DNA of 64,000 nt from Gigaspora margarita (taxonomy: Eukaryota > Glomeromycota > Glomeromycetes > Diversisporales > Gigasporaceae). The notes beneath the pieces are model-generated. The model saw only the letters and a program-made list of their open reading frames with translations. It was not told the DNA's origin and did not search any database. A program made the translations under genes and the position numbers. Each line of letters begins with the position of its first letter. Position 1 is the stretch's first letter. This document shows, piece by piece, positions 22,498 to 34,149 of this stretch. The DNA is taken from contig WTPW01000714.1 of NCBI GenBank assembly GCA_009809945.1, forward strand, positions 1 through 64,000, given 5' to 3'.

Positions 22498-23275
22498 AAC
22501 TATCTGTGATTAACTAATAATCAATTTTGTTTCAATATTATTGGCTGTTTATAATATATATATAGGATGTGATTGATAGGTAACCCTCCCAGAAAATTAC
22601 ATAATTTACTGCACTTTCCTTAGGTATAATGTGAAAAGTTCAAGAAACAAAAAATATGGTAAATGAAAAATTACCTATAATACTTTTTGCATACTAATTA
22701 AAAGTTTTTTTTTGCAAATTTTTAGTATAAGTAAAGTTTTTTAAATTCAATATACTAGCAATACCCTAACTCTAACCTAATAACAAAATGTTTTTTCTTA
22801 GTAAAATTTTTTTAATAGAACCAATAATAGATGAAATTGATAGGGATTAGAATCAATTTCTGATTATGTGACTTTCTGGCACCAAATAGTTTTTAGAAAA
22901 AAAAATTAATTTATGTTAGGGTTTGGGTATATGTTGGCAGTTAGAATGGCCATTATATAGCAAAATTGTGTGAGGAAACTTTTTTGTTAGGCCAAAAAAA
23001 TGATTTGCTAGTTTAAATCTTGTAATAAATATGATTTTTGCAAAGCGAATATTTGTTTTGAATGTTTTTAATTGTGTTATGTTACACCTGATCTGGATTT
23101 TTAATTGGCTAATTTACAGTCAGAAAATTACATGATTAGAAAATCGATCCTATATCCTGGCATTGTTCATAATAGACTTGTATTGCCAGTCCCATAGATC
23201 ATCATTTGTTTCTATTCCATATGTCACAAAATTCGATTTTGTCACAATTGATGATCAAAACATGATTATTATAGA

Positions 23276-23645
23276 TGGAGTGAAATTAAAATTCAGGTTT
23301 ACAATATTTCAACAATTAAATTTAATTTCAACTGTTGAAACTGAATTTATTTTTGGCAGTTAAAATTAATTCAACAGTTGAAATTAATTTAATTGTTAAA
23401 ATTAATTAAATTATTGAAATTAGTGCTATAATGTAATATCTATTTACTATAAGGATACCCCACATAAGATGATTCTGATTAGTCAATTAAAAAAATTTTA
23501 ATTATCAAAATTTTACTAATAGATTATAATTTTAAACTCTAAATAAACTTATTTAAAATATAATTAAATACCAAAATAATATATTTTGCATGCTAAAAAA
23601 GTTTATTTAGTGCCCAAAGTTATATTTTATAAGTAAAATTTAGCA
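23276..23645. repeat. Dispersed ~370-bp repeat (copy 1)
   Basis: Matches 25667-26025 in the same orientation at roughly 90 percent by eye. It includes an internal array of aattaattcaacagttgaa units and the block taccccacataaga followed by gattctgattagtcaatt. No coding function. Confidence 0.85.
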
Positions 23646-24232
23646 TGACAGAAATTCTATATATGCATACATGTTATACAAGATTTTTATATAAAAATCA
23701 TATAAAAGGCAAATATGTTATATAGTTACATATTAAAAGAATCACTCATTCTTTATGAAACTTAGCATTTGTTGGGTGTATTGCAAGTGAAATTTAGTGA
23801 CCTATCACTGAGATCATTGACTTTGCAGGACTTTTATTAGAAGCAGTTTTTTTTTATAGCAGGTAATAATATATAAATGAAATTATTATTATTATTTTTT
23901 TTTAATATTTTAGTAACAATTCAGAAAGATAAGGTTAGATGCGTTCTTTAGCTGCCTTATATTTGAACTGTAAAGGAAAATTTCTAAAGTTCGTGGCTTT
24001 TATAAGGTATAAGTTTTTGTAATAAGCATTAATATATACATATTTTTTTTTAGTACCAATTATAAAAGATTATAAAAGATTATTAAGTATTAACAATATA
24101 GTATTTTTTGTTTGTTTTTTATTTTATATCCTTCGCATTTACAAATCTTTTTCTTTTTACTTTAAAATATTTAGATTCTTTATAAGTCATAGAAATTGTA
24201 TAGTTTAGAGTGAATTACCAGAAGTAGTTTAG
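23646..24232. other. Intergenic, nothing recognised
   Basis: A+T-rich with a short aaaagattataaaagatt tandem; no gene. Confidence 0.5.
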
Positions 24233-24534
24233 TAGGACCCCGGACATCTTTCATATAGGTCATAACTGGATTTTGGCCAATTTTGACCTAATTTGCTGAA
24301 AACGTCAAAATCTATTTACTTAAATAACTTCCGATCCAGTAATCAGAATTGAATGAACTTTTTTTGTTAGATGCGCCTCACTGAGAGCTTCATTTTAAAA
24401 AAAAGTTCATTCAAATTGGACCACCACTGGATGCCAAGATAATTGCCAAAAACTGTTTTTTTGCTTTTCAAATTTTGGGGGTTTTTGCTGAAATGCGTAA
24501 TGTATGACCTCTGTACTATATGTCTGGGGTCCTA
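24233..24534. mobile_element. MITE, ~302 bp, TAGGACCCC ends (copy 1)
   Basis: The ends TAGGACCCCGGACATCT and (other strand) TAGGACCCCAGACATATAG bracket a body with ttcattcaaattggaccacc and gatgcgcctcactgagagct. The same element is reversed at 59818-60114, and a shorter relative is at 61412-61591. The element begins at the A or G after a TA. Non-coding. Confidence 0.9.
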
Positions 24535-24592
24535 GTTTAGTAGTTTATTGTAGTTCACTAAGTTATATGAAAGGTTTGTAGATACATAAATG

Positions 24593-24872
24593 CAGTGTTG
24601 TACGTTTTGGCTGTCCACAGCCTTTTTTGGCTTGTTCACGTTCAAAATTGTCCAAACATTCAAGATTGTCCAAAGCTTGTCCAGGCTTTAATAATTAATA
24701 AATCTGTCTAAAAAATATATAACTATATATTTTTTTAGGAGCTGAACACATTCCAGTTAAAATTAAAATAGGTTATCTTAATAAAATTTTAAGTAATTTT
24801 ACTTTATTTAATTGTCCAAAATTGTCCAAAATTGTCCAAATCATTGTCCAAAGCTGTCCCGTGACAACACTG
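24593..24872. mobile_element. hAT-type MITE, 280 bp, with 8-bp target duplication
   Basis: The ends CAGTGTTGTACGTTTTGGCT and (other strand) CAGTGTTGTCACGGGACAGC are flanked by cataaatg and catatatg, an 8-bp duplication with one mismatch. The body is rich in tandem attgtccaaa units. CAGTG tips with 8-bp duplications are diagnostic of hAT. Confidence 0.9.
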
Positions 24873-25666
24873 CATATATGTAAATATACTTATAACTATA
24901 AAACAAGTATAATACATGTATTAACTAATAATAATTGTAATGATAAAATAAAAAAAAGTGCTTTACTATTTATTGTTATATATATAATTATAATAAAATT
25001 TACAATGAAACAAAAAAATTTACTCTTGGGTATTTCAAGTTAAATATTAACAGAATTAATTGCTTAATCTAATTTAGACTTATATATGTGCATATGTATG
25101 ACCAAATTTAGATATCAGATATTTGATAAATTATAGTATCACTTATTACATTATTAAAAAACTAGCCAATCAAATTTGATGATGATTATCTAATATAATA
25201 GCTAATAAAAAGAAACTTCTATCATACTGTAAAATTTTGCATAATGCAGAATTTTTTATATTTTTATTAATAAAAATATAGAAAATTCTGCATTATGCAA
25301 ACTTTAACTAATTAATTATAAATTTGGGTGTTAAGTAAACTTGTTTAATACCAAAAAATATATTATTTCGGTATATATTCTTTTAATTTCTCAATTTTTT
25401 AATTAAAGATGGGCAAAAATGCATTTTGATAAAAATTTACCAAATTTGTTTATCTTTATTTTAAAAGTTAAAAAAATAAATAATTATATGCTAAAATAAT
25501 GTAATTTTTAGTGCTAAACAAGTTTACTTAGGGCTCAACATTATAATTTATTAGTAAAATTTTGTTTGATACTGAATTTTCTGTATTTTTATTAATAAAA
25601 ATATAGAAAATTCTGTATAATACAAAATTTTACTAATGAATTATAACTTTAAGCCTATAGATAGAG

Positions 25667-26025
25667 GTGAAATTAAAATTTAGATTTACAATATTTCAAC
25701 TGTTGAAACTGAAATTATTTTTGGCAGTTAAAATTAATTCAACAGTTGAAATTAATTTAACAGTTGAAATTAATTTAATTGTTGAAATTAATTTAATTAT
25801 TGAAATTAGCACTATAATGTAATATCCATTTACTATGAGGGTACCCCACATAAGACGATTCTGATTAGTCAATTTAAAAAAATTTTGATTATCAAAATTT
25901 TACTAATAGATTATAATTTTAAGCTCTAAATAAACTTATTTAAAATATAATTAAATACCAAAATAATATATTTTGTATGCTGAAAAGTTTATTTAGTGCC
26001 CAAAGTTATATTACATAAGTAAAAA
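25667..26025. repeat. Dispersed ~370-bp repeat (copy 2)
   Basis: Second copy of 23276-23645. It has one to two extra aacagttgaaattaattt units, so the internal tandem array differs in length between the copies. Confidence 0.85.
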
Positions 26026-26511
26026 ATTTTGCATAATACAGAATATTTTATATTTTTATTAATAAAAATATAGAAAATTCTGCATTATGCAAACTTTAAC
26101 TAATTAATTATAAATTTGGGTGTTAAATAAACTTGTTTAATACTAAAAATATATTATTTCAATGTATATCCTTTTAATTTTCTCAATTTTTTAATTAAAG
26201 ATGAGCAAAAATGCATTTTGATCAAAATTTACCAATTTTGCTCATCTTTATTTCAAAAATCAGAATAAATAAATAATTATATACCAAAATAATGTAATTT
26301 TTAGTACTAAACAAGTTTACTTAGGGCTCAATATTATAATTTATTAGTAAAATTTTGTTTGATGCTGAATTTTCTGTATTTTTATTAATAAAAATATAGA
26401 ATATTCTGTATAAAGCAAAATTTTACCAATATATTATAACTTTAAGCCCTAAGTAAACTTGTTCAGCACTAAAAAATACATTATTTTGGTATATAATTAT
26501 AGAAAATTGTA

Positions 26512-26720
26512 TATGGAGACATGTCTCCATGGCGACCCTACATATAACAGCCAATCATATTTAGGGTTAAGAAATTGTTATTTGTATTTTTGTATTATAA
26601 AAGTTAGAAAGTTTGTAGAAAATTTTAATTGGCCAATAATAAGCAACATATTATTTAGTCACATGCTTAATTTTGATTAGCTATTTATATAAAGGATCTC
26701 CATAGAGACATGTCTCCATA
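26512..26720. mobile_element. MITE with TGGAGACATGTCTCCA ends (copy 2)
   Basis: Reverse complement of 17526-17733 at high identity. A 73-codon frame at 26459-26680 and the one at 17554-17739 translate the same repeat (both contain GDPTYNSQSYLGL), which shows they are not independent genes. Confidence 0.9.
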
Positions 26721-26905
26721 AAATAACACCTTATAATTATTTATTTTTTTTTTTAATTTTTGAATATAGATAAATAAAATTGGCAAATTTTTATCAAATT
26801 GTAATATTGCTCATCTTTATTTAAAATTTAAAAAAATCAAAATAATATATACCAATATGGTGTATTTTTTAGTGCTGAGCAAGTTTACTTAGAGCTCAAA
26901 ACTTA

Positions 26906-27546
26906 TTCCTTAGATTGTAGTAAAACACAGGCAAATTTGCCTGTGTTTTTGCACATTTTTTGCTCTGATTTCTTTTTTAAATACTAAGATAATTAAATAA
27001 AACTTTGTACAATTATATTTGAAAATAAGGATTACTTTTTTGCAAAATTAGTTTTTATATTATAAGAAAAAAATTTTAAGTTATATATAAACTAAAAATA
27101 GATAACTTTAAGGTAAAAATTTTTTAAAAAATTTTATCACAATTTCTTTGTAATCTTACTTAGTTTTAGTTTTAAAGCTATAGTTCTTAAAACAATATTG
27201 TAGTTTATATAAAAAATGATAATTGTCAATATTGCAACATTAATAATTTATTTGTAAAAATTAAGGCTTGTATTAGAAATAAACCTTTTTTTTATAGACA
27301 GGAACATATAAAATTTAAGAAAACCTAAAGAAAAATTTTAATAGTAAAAATGCTAATACAAGAACTTTAAACTTTGATTATACTTAAGTTTTCTAATAAT
27401 TTTACCAATTTTTATAACAAAGTTATTAAAACAAAACTCAAAGTATATTTTTTATTTAGAAAAGATATAGCTAAAATCAATATTTAAAATTGTATTAAAA
27501 ATTTTAAAATACACAGGCAAATTTGCCTGTGTTACAATTTAAGAAA
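26906..27546. mobile_element. TIR element with palindromic CAGGCAAATTTGCCTG tips (copy B)
   Basis: The outer ends TTCCTTAGATTGTAG and (other strand) TTTCTTAAATTGTA are TA-flanked, each with acaggcaaatttgcctgtg inside. The body (tagttcttaaaacaatattg, agttttagttttaaagctat) is the reverse complement of copy C (40915-41724). Confidence 0.85.
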
Positions 27547-28077
27547 TAATTTATTCTAAATTTTCTGCATTTTTATTAATAAAAATATAAAAAATTCTAT
27601 ATAATACAAAATTGTACTAATGAATTATAAGTTTAAGCTTTAAATAAACTTGTTCAGCACTAAAAGATACACTATATCGATATATATTATTTTGATTTTT
27701 TTTAAATTTTCAAATAAAGATGAGCAATATTATATTTTGATGAAAATTTAGTAATTTTACTCATCTTTATTTCAAAAATTAAGAAATTAAATAAATATAT
27801 ACTAAAAAATATAGTTTTTAGTGCTGAACAAGTTTACTTAGGACTTAAAGTTATAATTCATTAGTAAATTTTTTTACATTATATAGGATTTTTTATATTT
27901 TTATTAATAAAAATATAGAAAATTTAGTATCATGCAAAATTTTACTAATAAATTATAACTTTGAGGCCTAAATAAACTTGTCCAGCACTCAAAAATATAC
28001 TATTATAGTATATATTTGTGTTTTATACAAGTTTAATTAATGCTTAAAGTTTTGATCTATTAGCAATATATTATATT

Positions 28078-28342
28078 CAGGGTTGGTCAAATCACTGGTC
28101 AACTGGTCTGGTCAAATTGGTCGAATGGTCTGGTCAAATTGGTCAAATGGCTTAGTCTATTAATAAAATAAAGATAGCATATAAATTAATATATACTATA
28201 TAAATATATATGCATATATATACTATATATATTTAAATACCCTTTGACCAATTTGACCAATACTGAACCTTTTGACCAACTGGTCAAATTGGTCAAACTG
28301 GTCTGGTCAAGCTTGATCGTTGACCAGTCCGTGCCAACTCTG
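28078..28342. mobile_element. hAT-type MITE, 265 bp, perfect 8-bp target duplication
   Basis: The ends CAGGGTTGGTCAAATCACTG and (other strand) CAGAGTTGGCACGGACTGGT are flanked on both sides by attatatt. The arms are expanded by ggtcaaattggtc tandem units that pair with gaccaatttgacc on the other side, so the element can form a long hairpin. Confidence 0.93.
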
Positions 28343-28350
28343 ATTATATT

Positions 28351-29450
28351 ATATATATTATATGTAACTTTGGCTTACTCTTACTTCCCATGATATTATG
28401 TAATATCTGTAACAGCCCTAATTATTAATATAATTTTTGTATATAAATTAATTTTTTACATTTTAATAAATTTTAACTATTAATATAATATTTTATATAA
28501 ATTAATTTCTACATTTTAATAAATTTCAACTGTTAAAATTAATTTCAGCATTTTATTTTTAAAAATTCTTTGATAAAATTATTTTAATAATTTCTACTAT
28601 AGGAATTATATAATTTCACCCCCATCTATAATTATTATCCAATCAAATCAATAATGTGAAATTTGTTGATTGAAAAAATAATTTAATATTTGATATACAG
28701 ATATATTGTGAAAAAATTTATCATATTATTTATTATTAGAAAAGCTTTATTTCATTATATATTTTAAATAGTAATTCTATTTATTATTTCATTATTATTC
28801 TTTTTACACGCTTACAATCTTAGTTCATATTAATTAAACAATATTATTTACATGTATTTAATCTAAACCAATCTATGTCTACTTATTTGACAATTAACTT
28901 CTATAAGATTAATTAATACACAAATACAATTAAAAACTTTAATAAATCAAAGTTTGTATTCTTAGTAATAAAATGTTATGTTCTTGAAAAGTACTTTAAA
29001 ATATGTAAATAAATTATTTAGATGATAATTGATTTAAAAAAACCAACAAATAATTGATTCAAGCAAACCAACTAAATGAATGTCTAACTATAAGTTACTA
29101 GTAGAACTTGAATCTATTATAAACTTTTTTGGGGTTATTAAAACTAAAGTATTGTTGAGTATAAACACGAAAACAATAGTAGTGAATATAAATATAAAAT
29201 TTCTGTATAATATTATTTGTAAGAGAAGTTCTGTTATTTTTACGAATACCAAATTTTAATAGTGGTTTGAATAAATCAATCAATTAGCATATTTGCAATA
29301 ATTATATTAGAGTTTATATACCATTCATATGCCTCTTTTTCATCAGAAATATCTATAATAGTTTCCAGTATTAAATTATTCATTTAAATTTTCATTTTCA
29401 TTATGCTTATTAATAATAGTCTCGGGTTTAAATCTCTACAAATGCTTGTT
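28351..29450. other. Intergenic, mostly featureless
   Basis: Includes a ~68-bp tandem duplication near 28430-28560 (ttaatataat...acattttaataaatttcaac). A 61-codon minus frame at 29098-29283 has no recognisable motif. Confidence 0.5.
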
Positions 29451-29451
29451 G

Positions 29452-29656
29452 TAATTATTGTAATCGTTAAAAAAAAAAGATTATCGTTATCGAAAAATTT
29501 TACACTGCTCATAACGATAGGAAGAATTTTCTTCTGATTGGTTGATCTGAACCGGCTTGTGAATCACAAGTCGGTTCAGATCAACCAATCAGAAGAAAAT
29601 CCTTCCAACGATAATCTTTTTTTTTTTATAATTTTAACGATTACAATAATTACAAT
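29452..29656. mobile_element. Foldback (long inverted repeat) element in the NOC2 5' flank
   Basis: The outer arms gtaattattgtaatcgttaa and the inner arms ttttcttctgattggttgat, then ctgaaccg, pair with their complements around a centre near 29560. Nearly the whole 205 bp is one hairpin. It ends 35 bp before the NOC2 start codon, so it probably forms part of the promoter or 5' UTR. A frame starting at 29538 runs from inside it into NOC2, but NOC2 itself starts at 29691. Confidence 0.9.
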
Positions 29657-29690
29657 AATTACAATAATTACAATAATTTACAAAATAATA

Positions 29691-32600
29691 ATGGGAAAAA
29701 TAAAAAAATCCACTAAAAAATTTCAAAAACAACATCTAAAAGAAACTATTGAAAAAAGGCATAAAGCACAAAAATTAAAAAAAGCTATTGCTAAAAAAAA
29801 AAATAATGCAAGCCGAAAGAAAGAGAAAAAAAAGGAAGATTTACTTGACGTTCGAAAAGAAATTATCGAAAAGGACGAGGAGGTAGAAGAAGAAGAAGAC
29901 AGTGATGAAATGGAAGACCTGGAAGACCAGGAATTCGATCAATCAAAAACAAATCGAAGCAGCATAAAATCTAATGAAGTATCAAAACATAAGGAGCAAC
30001 TAGAGTCATTAAAAGAAAAAGATCCGGAATTTTACAAATATCTTCAGGAAAATGACCTGGACTTGCTCAATTTTGATATATCAGATGATGATGATGATGA
30101 TGATTTTATTGATAACTTTGATGATAATTATGATAGTGAAAGTGACGAAAATGACGATGAAGAATTACTTTCCAATGAATCTAAAAACAATTGCGAGGTA
30201 ACTCGTTAATTTATAAAAAAAAGGATTCTGCATCATAATAAAAGACTTTTCTATTATTACTTTTTAGAGTATGCAAGTAGACAATTCTAATAATAATAGC
30301 TTGAAAAAAACTGAAATCGGTAATGCTGACAATAGCATACCAACTCTGACTACTGCAACACTTGAGAAATTGCAAGAGGCCATTACTCAGGTAAATAATT
30401 AGGCTTTATATGAATTGAAATGCTCATTAATGCCTTCCTTATTTCTTTATTTCTTTCTTTATTCGTATTTCAATAGTCATATTCTTTGCGATCTTTGCAA
30501 AAATTGTTATTAGCCTTCCGTGCGGCTGCTCATCTTAATGATGATGAAGAGAAACGTTATTCACATAAAATTAATGATGCTGCAGGTTTATTGTAATTCG
30601 ATGGCTTTGATCTTTAATTTTTAATTCTTATATAATTATTGATATTTTATAATATTTTTATTATAGTATTTAATAATCTTGTGGTTATTTGCTTGAAATA
30701 CACAACCGGGGTTTTCGATCATCATTTAACTAGGCAAAATAAGAATTTAACTAATGAGTTGGTTTCGATTTTATACAAATTCTATTTGTTCTTTTTTTTT
30801 TTTTTTTATCTAAAATTTGTATTAAAAAGACGTTTTTATTAGGAAACTTCCGTATACGCACCGAAAATGGAAAAAATTAGAGCCTCTTGTAAAGTCCTTC
30901 TTGAGTAGTATTTTGTATATTCTCAAGCAGGTGACTGAAAATGATATGATTTATTTTATTGTGAGAGAGTCGGAAAAGGCTGTCCCTTATTACGCGTGTT
31001 TTCCCAAATTGTCTAAACATTACTTAAAAGTAAGCAATAAACTTTAGTATTTTCAAAATTATTATGTATACTTATAAATATTATTATTTTCAAAGCAACT
31101 ACTTGATATTTGGGGAACGGCGGAAGATAAAGCTCGAATTGCTGCATTTCTTAATATTCGTAAACTTGCATCTATTGCACCACCGCCTTTTATTGACCTT
31201 TGTTTAAAGGTATGATATTGTGTGCTTAATTATTTATAAAATTTTCCGTTTACGCTTAAATTAATGTTTATTTAATTTCAGGGTATTTACACTACTTTTG
31301 TCCGATACTGCAAAGAAACTACAATCTTTACGATACCATCCATAAATCTTATGTGTAATTGTGCAGTTGAAATGTATGGAATTAATCTTAAAAGTTCATA
31401 TCAATCTGCATTTAATTATATTCGACAATTGGCCATTCATCTAAGGAATTCTATTAATAACAAAAATGAGGTGTGTGAATTCGCTCGTTTTGAAAACAGT
31501 ATTATATATTGACAAGTTTTTCATGTCCAATAAAATAATATTATTATTATTATAGAACAGGGTGAAACCTGAGTTGCGAAATAGTGAAATCCGCTTTGTA
31601 GATCTGGTTATTATGTTTTTTATTATATAAAAGCGGATTTCACCTCATGAGCATGATTAAAAATCCATCTGATTGGCTGTCGATCCTTATAGTAATGTCC
31701 TATATAAAAATACGATCGATCATATGAAAAGTCACCAACGAATCTGATTATATCAGATTAAATTTGCTAGAAGCAAGTAACATTGGAAACAATATTTTTT
31801 TAAAAAATTTCGGTAACCATTAATTATAAAAATTTATGACTTGCTATTTGCAAGTAATAAATTTACATCATAAATAGCTAACGAAACTTTAAAGAAATAT
31901 TGTTCTACAATGTTACTTGCTTCTAGCAAATTTAATCTGATATAATCAGATTCGTTGGTGACTTTTCATATAATCGATCGTATTTTTGTATGGGACGTTT
32001 ACCCTAATCAGTCAATGAAAATTCAAAGATCGACAACAAATCAGATGGATTTTTAATCATGCTACCCTCATGTGATGATCATAGCAGATTTCACTATTTT
32101 GCAACTCAGGCTTCACCCTGTCGTATTTTTATTATCATTATTTATTGTATATTATTTATTAGGAAACATTTAATTCTGTATACAATTGGCAATATATACA
32201 TTGCATTGAATATTGGTCAAAAGTATTAGCTAATTATTGCGATCAAACACGAGAATCTACCAATAATAAAGGTTCATTACAGGAGTTAATTTATCCGTTA
32301 GTTCAAGTATGCACTGGTGTAATAAGGTATAAATATAAATGAATTTTTCTTTCAACTTTTAATATTACAATACTAATATTTTAATAAAACATATTATACT
32401 AGATTAAATATTACTGCACAATACTTTCCGCTTCATTTCCATTGTATTCGTAGTTTGATTCATCTGATCAAAAAAACGGGAACTTTTATCCCTCTTGCAC
32501 CATATCTTTTTGACATTTTACTCTCAGCTGAAATTCACCGAAAACCAAAACTTGCGACTTTAAAACCTTTAGATTTCTCTTCCACTTTAAAAACTCCAAA

Positions 32601-33678
32601 AGTTTATTTACATACAAAAGTATATCAGGTATGACCATTACTAATCACAATTTAAATTTATATGGGCTAAGTGCTCGTAAAAAGGAACGAAATTGACAAA
32701 AAAAAAGATCTTTGGAAAAATCAATTTTATATTGCAAATCTTATAATAAATCATAAGAAAATGCAAACTTTAAAGAGCTATAATTCAAAAATTTATTAAT
32801 ACAACTACTTTTGTGCCTTAAGTGAAAAACAATCCTAATTTTATTCTAAATTGATTTATGTAAAAAAAATTGCTTTTGAAAAAATTGTCATTTTCGTTCC
32901 TTTTTCCAGCACCTAGCCTATATATATTTTCAATTGACTTTCTTTAATTGACTTTTATTGGCTTCCGTATAGGACGGTATATGCGAAGAACTTGTCGAAC
33001 TGTTGTTCGAGTATTACTCATGTTATAGTTTGTCAATAGCATTTCCAGAATTAGCAATACCCGCCATTATTCATGTTTGTATATTATTATGATTATTTTT
33101 TTTATTCGTTATGTTAAATATATATTTGTCAATTTATTAACTATATTTCTGTTATAGGTTAAACGACATATTAAGAATTCAAAAAATGTTAAATTCAATA
33201 GGCAACTTCAGCAGTTTGTTGAAAAGGTTGGCCTTTAATCATGGCATTTCTATGTTATTATTAGTGATCATTATGATATAATATCTAATCTGGTTATACG
33301 AACCGATTAATTTTAGATGGAACAAAATTCTAAATTCATTGAGCAAGAGCGTTCACGAATTGATTTTAGTCCTAATAATCGTGCACAAGTTGTAAGTGTT
33401 TCTTTTTTTTTACAAATATTTTATTAGTCCTTATAACTAATTCAAATATTCCTTAATGTTTAAAGAAAGCATTTTTAAGAAATGTGGATTCTGACTCAAC
33501 ACCACTGGGTGAATATGTAAAAGCAACCAGGGAACTTAAAGAACAGCGCCAAAAATTGATGGCCATAGTAATATATATATATATTTTTGTTATGTATACT
33601 TTATAAATTAAATATACTGACCTTATGTACCTACTAAATATCAATATTTTATGTTTCTAGGACTCAACGAATGAATGA
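29691..33678 (+). CDS. NOC2: Nucleolar complex protein 2 (NOC2), 60S ribosome assembly
   Basis: Noc2 pairs with Noc1 and then Noc3 to carry pre-60S particles from nucleolus to nucleoplasm. I read 14 exons: 29691-30197, 30268-30390, 30477-30585, 30667-30757, 30843-31029, 31096-31209, 31282-31470, 32163-32326, 32403-32628, 32973-33074, 33158-33226, 33317-33391, 33466-33567 and 33661-33678. This gives 691 aa (yeast 710). The N-terminus is a basic K-rich stretch then acidic tracts, typical of nucleolar proteins. The family motif DPEFYKYLQENDLDLLNF lies near residues 109-126. Later landmarks are HRKWKKLEPLVKSFL, QSAFNYIRQLAIHLRN, VYNWQYIHCIEYW, ELIYPLVQVCTGVIRL and FPLHFHCIRSLIHL. Start choice: MGKIKKSTKKF is the conserved beginning. 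Intron 7 (31471-32162) and intron 9 (32629-32972) are enlarged by MITEs. Confidence 0.95.
31558..32120. mobile_element. Foldback MITE, 563 bp, within NOC2 intron 7
   Basis: The tips CAGGGTGAAACCTGAGTTGC and (other strand) CAGGGTGAAGCCTGAGTTGC begin arms that stay complementary through gtgaaatcc, aaaaatccatctgatt and caccaacgaatctgattata to near the middle. No target duplication is obvious. It lies wholly between donor 31471 and acceptor 32162, so splicing should remove it, but the RNA could fold into a long double-stranded stem. Confidence 0.92.
32668..32915. mobile_element. MITE, ~248 bp, within NOC2 intron 9
   Basis: The ends TAAGTGCTCGTAAAAAGGAA and (other strand) TAGGTGCTGGAAAAAGGAAC continue into cgaaa.tgacaa and bracket A/T-rich sequence. 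It accounts for most of the intron. Confidence 0.85.
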
Positions 33679-33960
33679 AATTTAAATTGGAAATCTTTTG
33701 CAAAGGAATGCAGTAATATATTATTATTTTTTTTTTAATCTATGCAGTATTTTAAGCAACTGATACAACTAATAGTTATAAATTATATAGTTGCCTTTTT
33801 TATATTATAAAAAAAGAACTTTTTTATATTTGCAATATCATACTTAGAATTACTAATTAAAATTTTATATAACAAAAAAAAACAATTTAAAACATTGGTA
33901 TTATTTTTATATATATATTTTTTGGTTATACTTAAGCTTTTGAAATTTGGACTAGTCTAA

Positions 33961-34145
33961 TTGTAACAACATATTATGGATCTTATTTGTAACAACTATA
34001 TTTATAACTCAAAATTTTACTAGTGTAACCCCTCGCAATTTTGTATTAATCTTGACTTTAACCCTAATCCTAACCCTAACTCTATCTTTAATTTTAACAC
34101 TAATTTTATTGATCTTATGGATATTATATGATAGGTTGTTACAAA
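33961..34145. mobile_element. MITE-like inverted repeat, ~185 bp, TTGTAACAAC ends
   Basis: The ends TTGTAACAACATATTATGGA and (other strand) TTGTAACAACCTATCATATA share a further atggatctta block. The centre holds taaccctaatcctaacccta, a telomere-like patch. It lies about 280 bp downstream of NOC2. Confidence 0.7.
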
Positions 34146-34149
34146 TAGA

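Larger units (their letters stand above)
25225..28000. repeat. Array of recurring hairpins (TTTTATTAATAAAA core)
   Basis: A palindromic unit, ctgcat-type arm then tatttttattaataaaaata then its complement, occurs near 25255, 25585, 26055, 26370, 27570 and 27890. These alternate with a second conserved block (aagtttacttagggctca with ttataatttattagtaaaat). The spacing alternates at about 320-470 bp, consistent with repeated copying of a composite inverted-repeat element. Two other MITEs (26512-26720 and 26906-27546) sit inside the array. No gene. Confidence 0.8.

Noticed and set aside
29538-29690. Upstream in-frame extension of NOC2 (MVDLNRL...)
   Set aside because: The added residues come from the foldback element and a taattacaa repeat; the conserved NOC2 start MGKIKKSTKKF is at 29691.
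30639-30842. 67-codon frame in NOC2
   Set aside because: Exon 4 plus an unspliced intron; the F-run is intronic.
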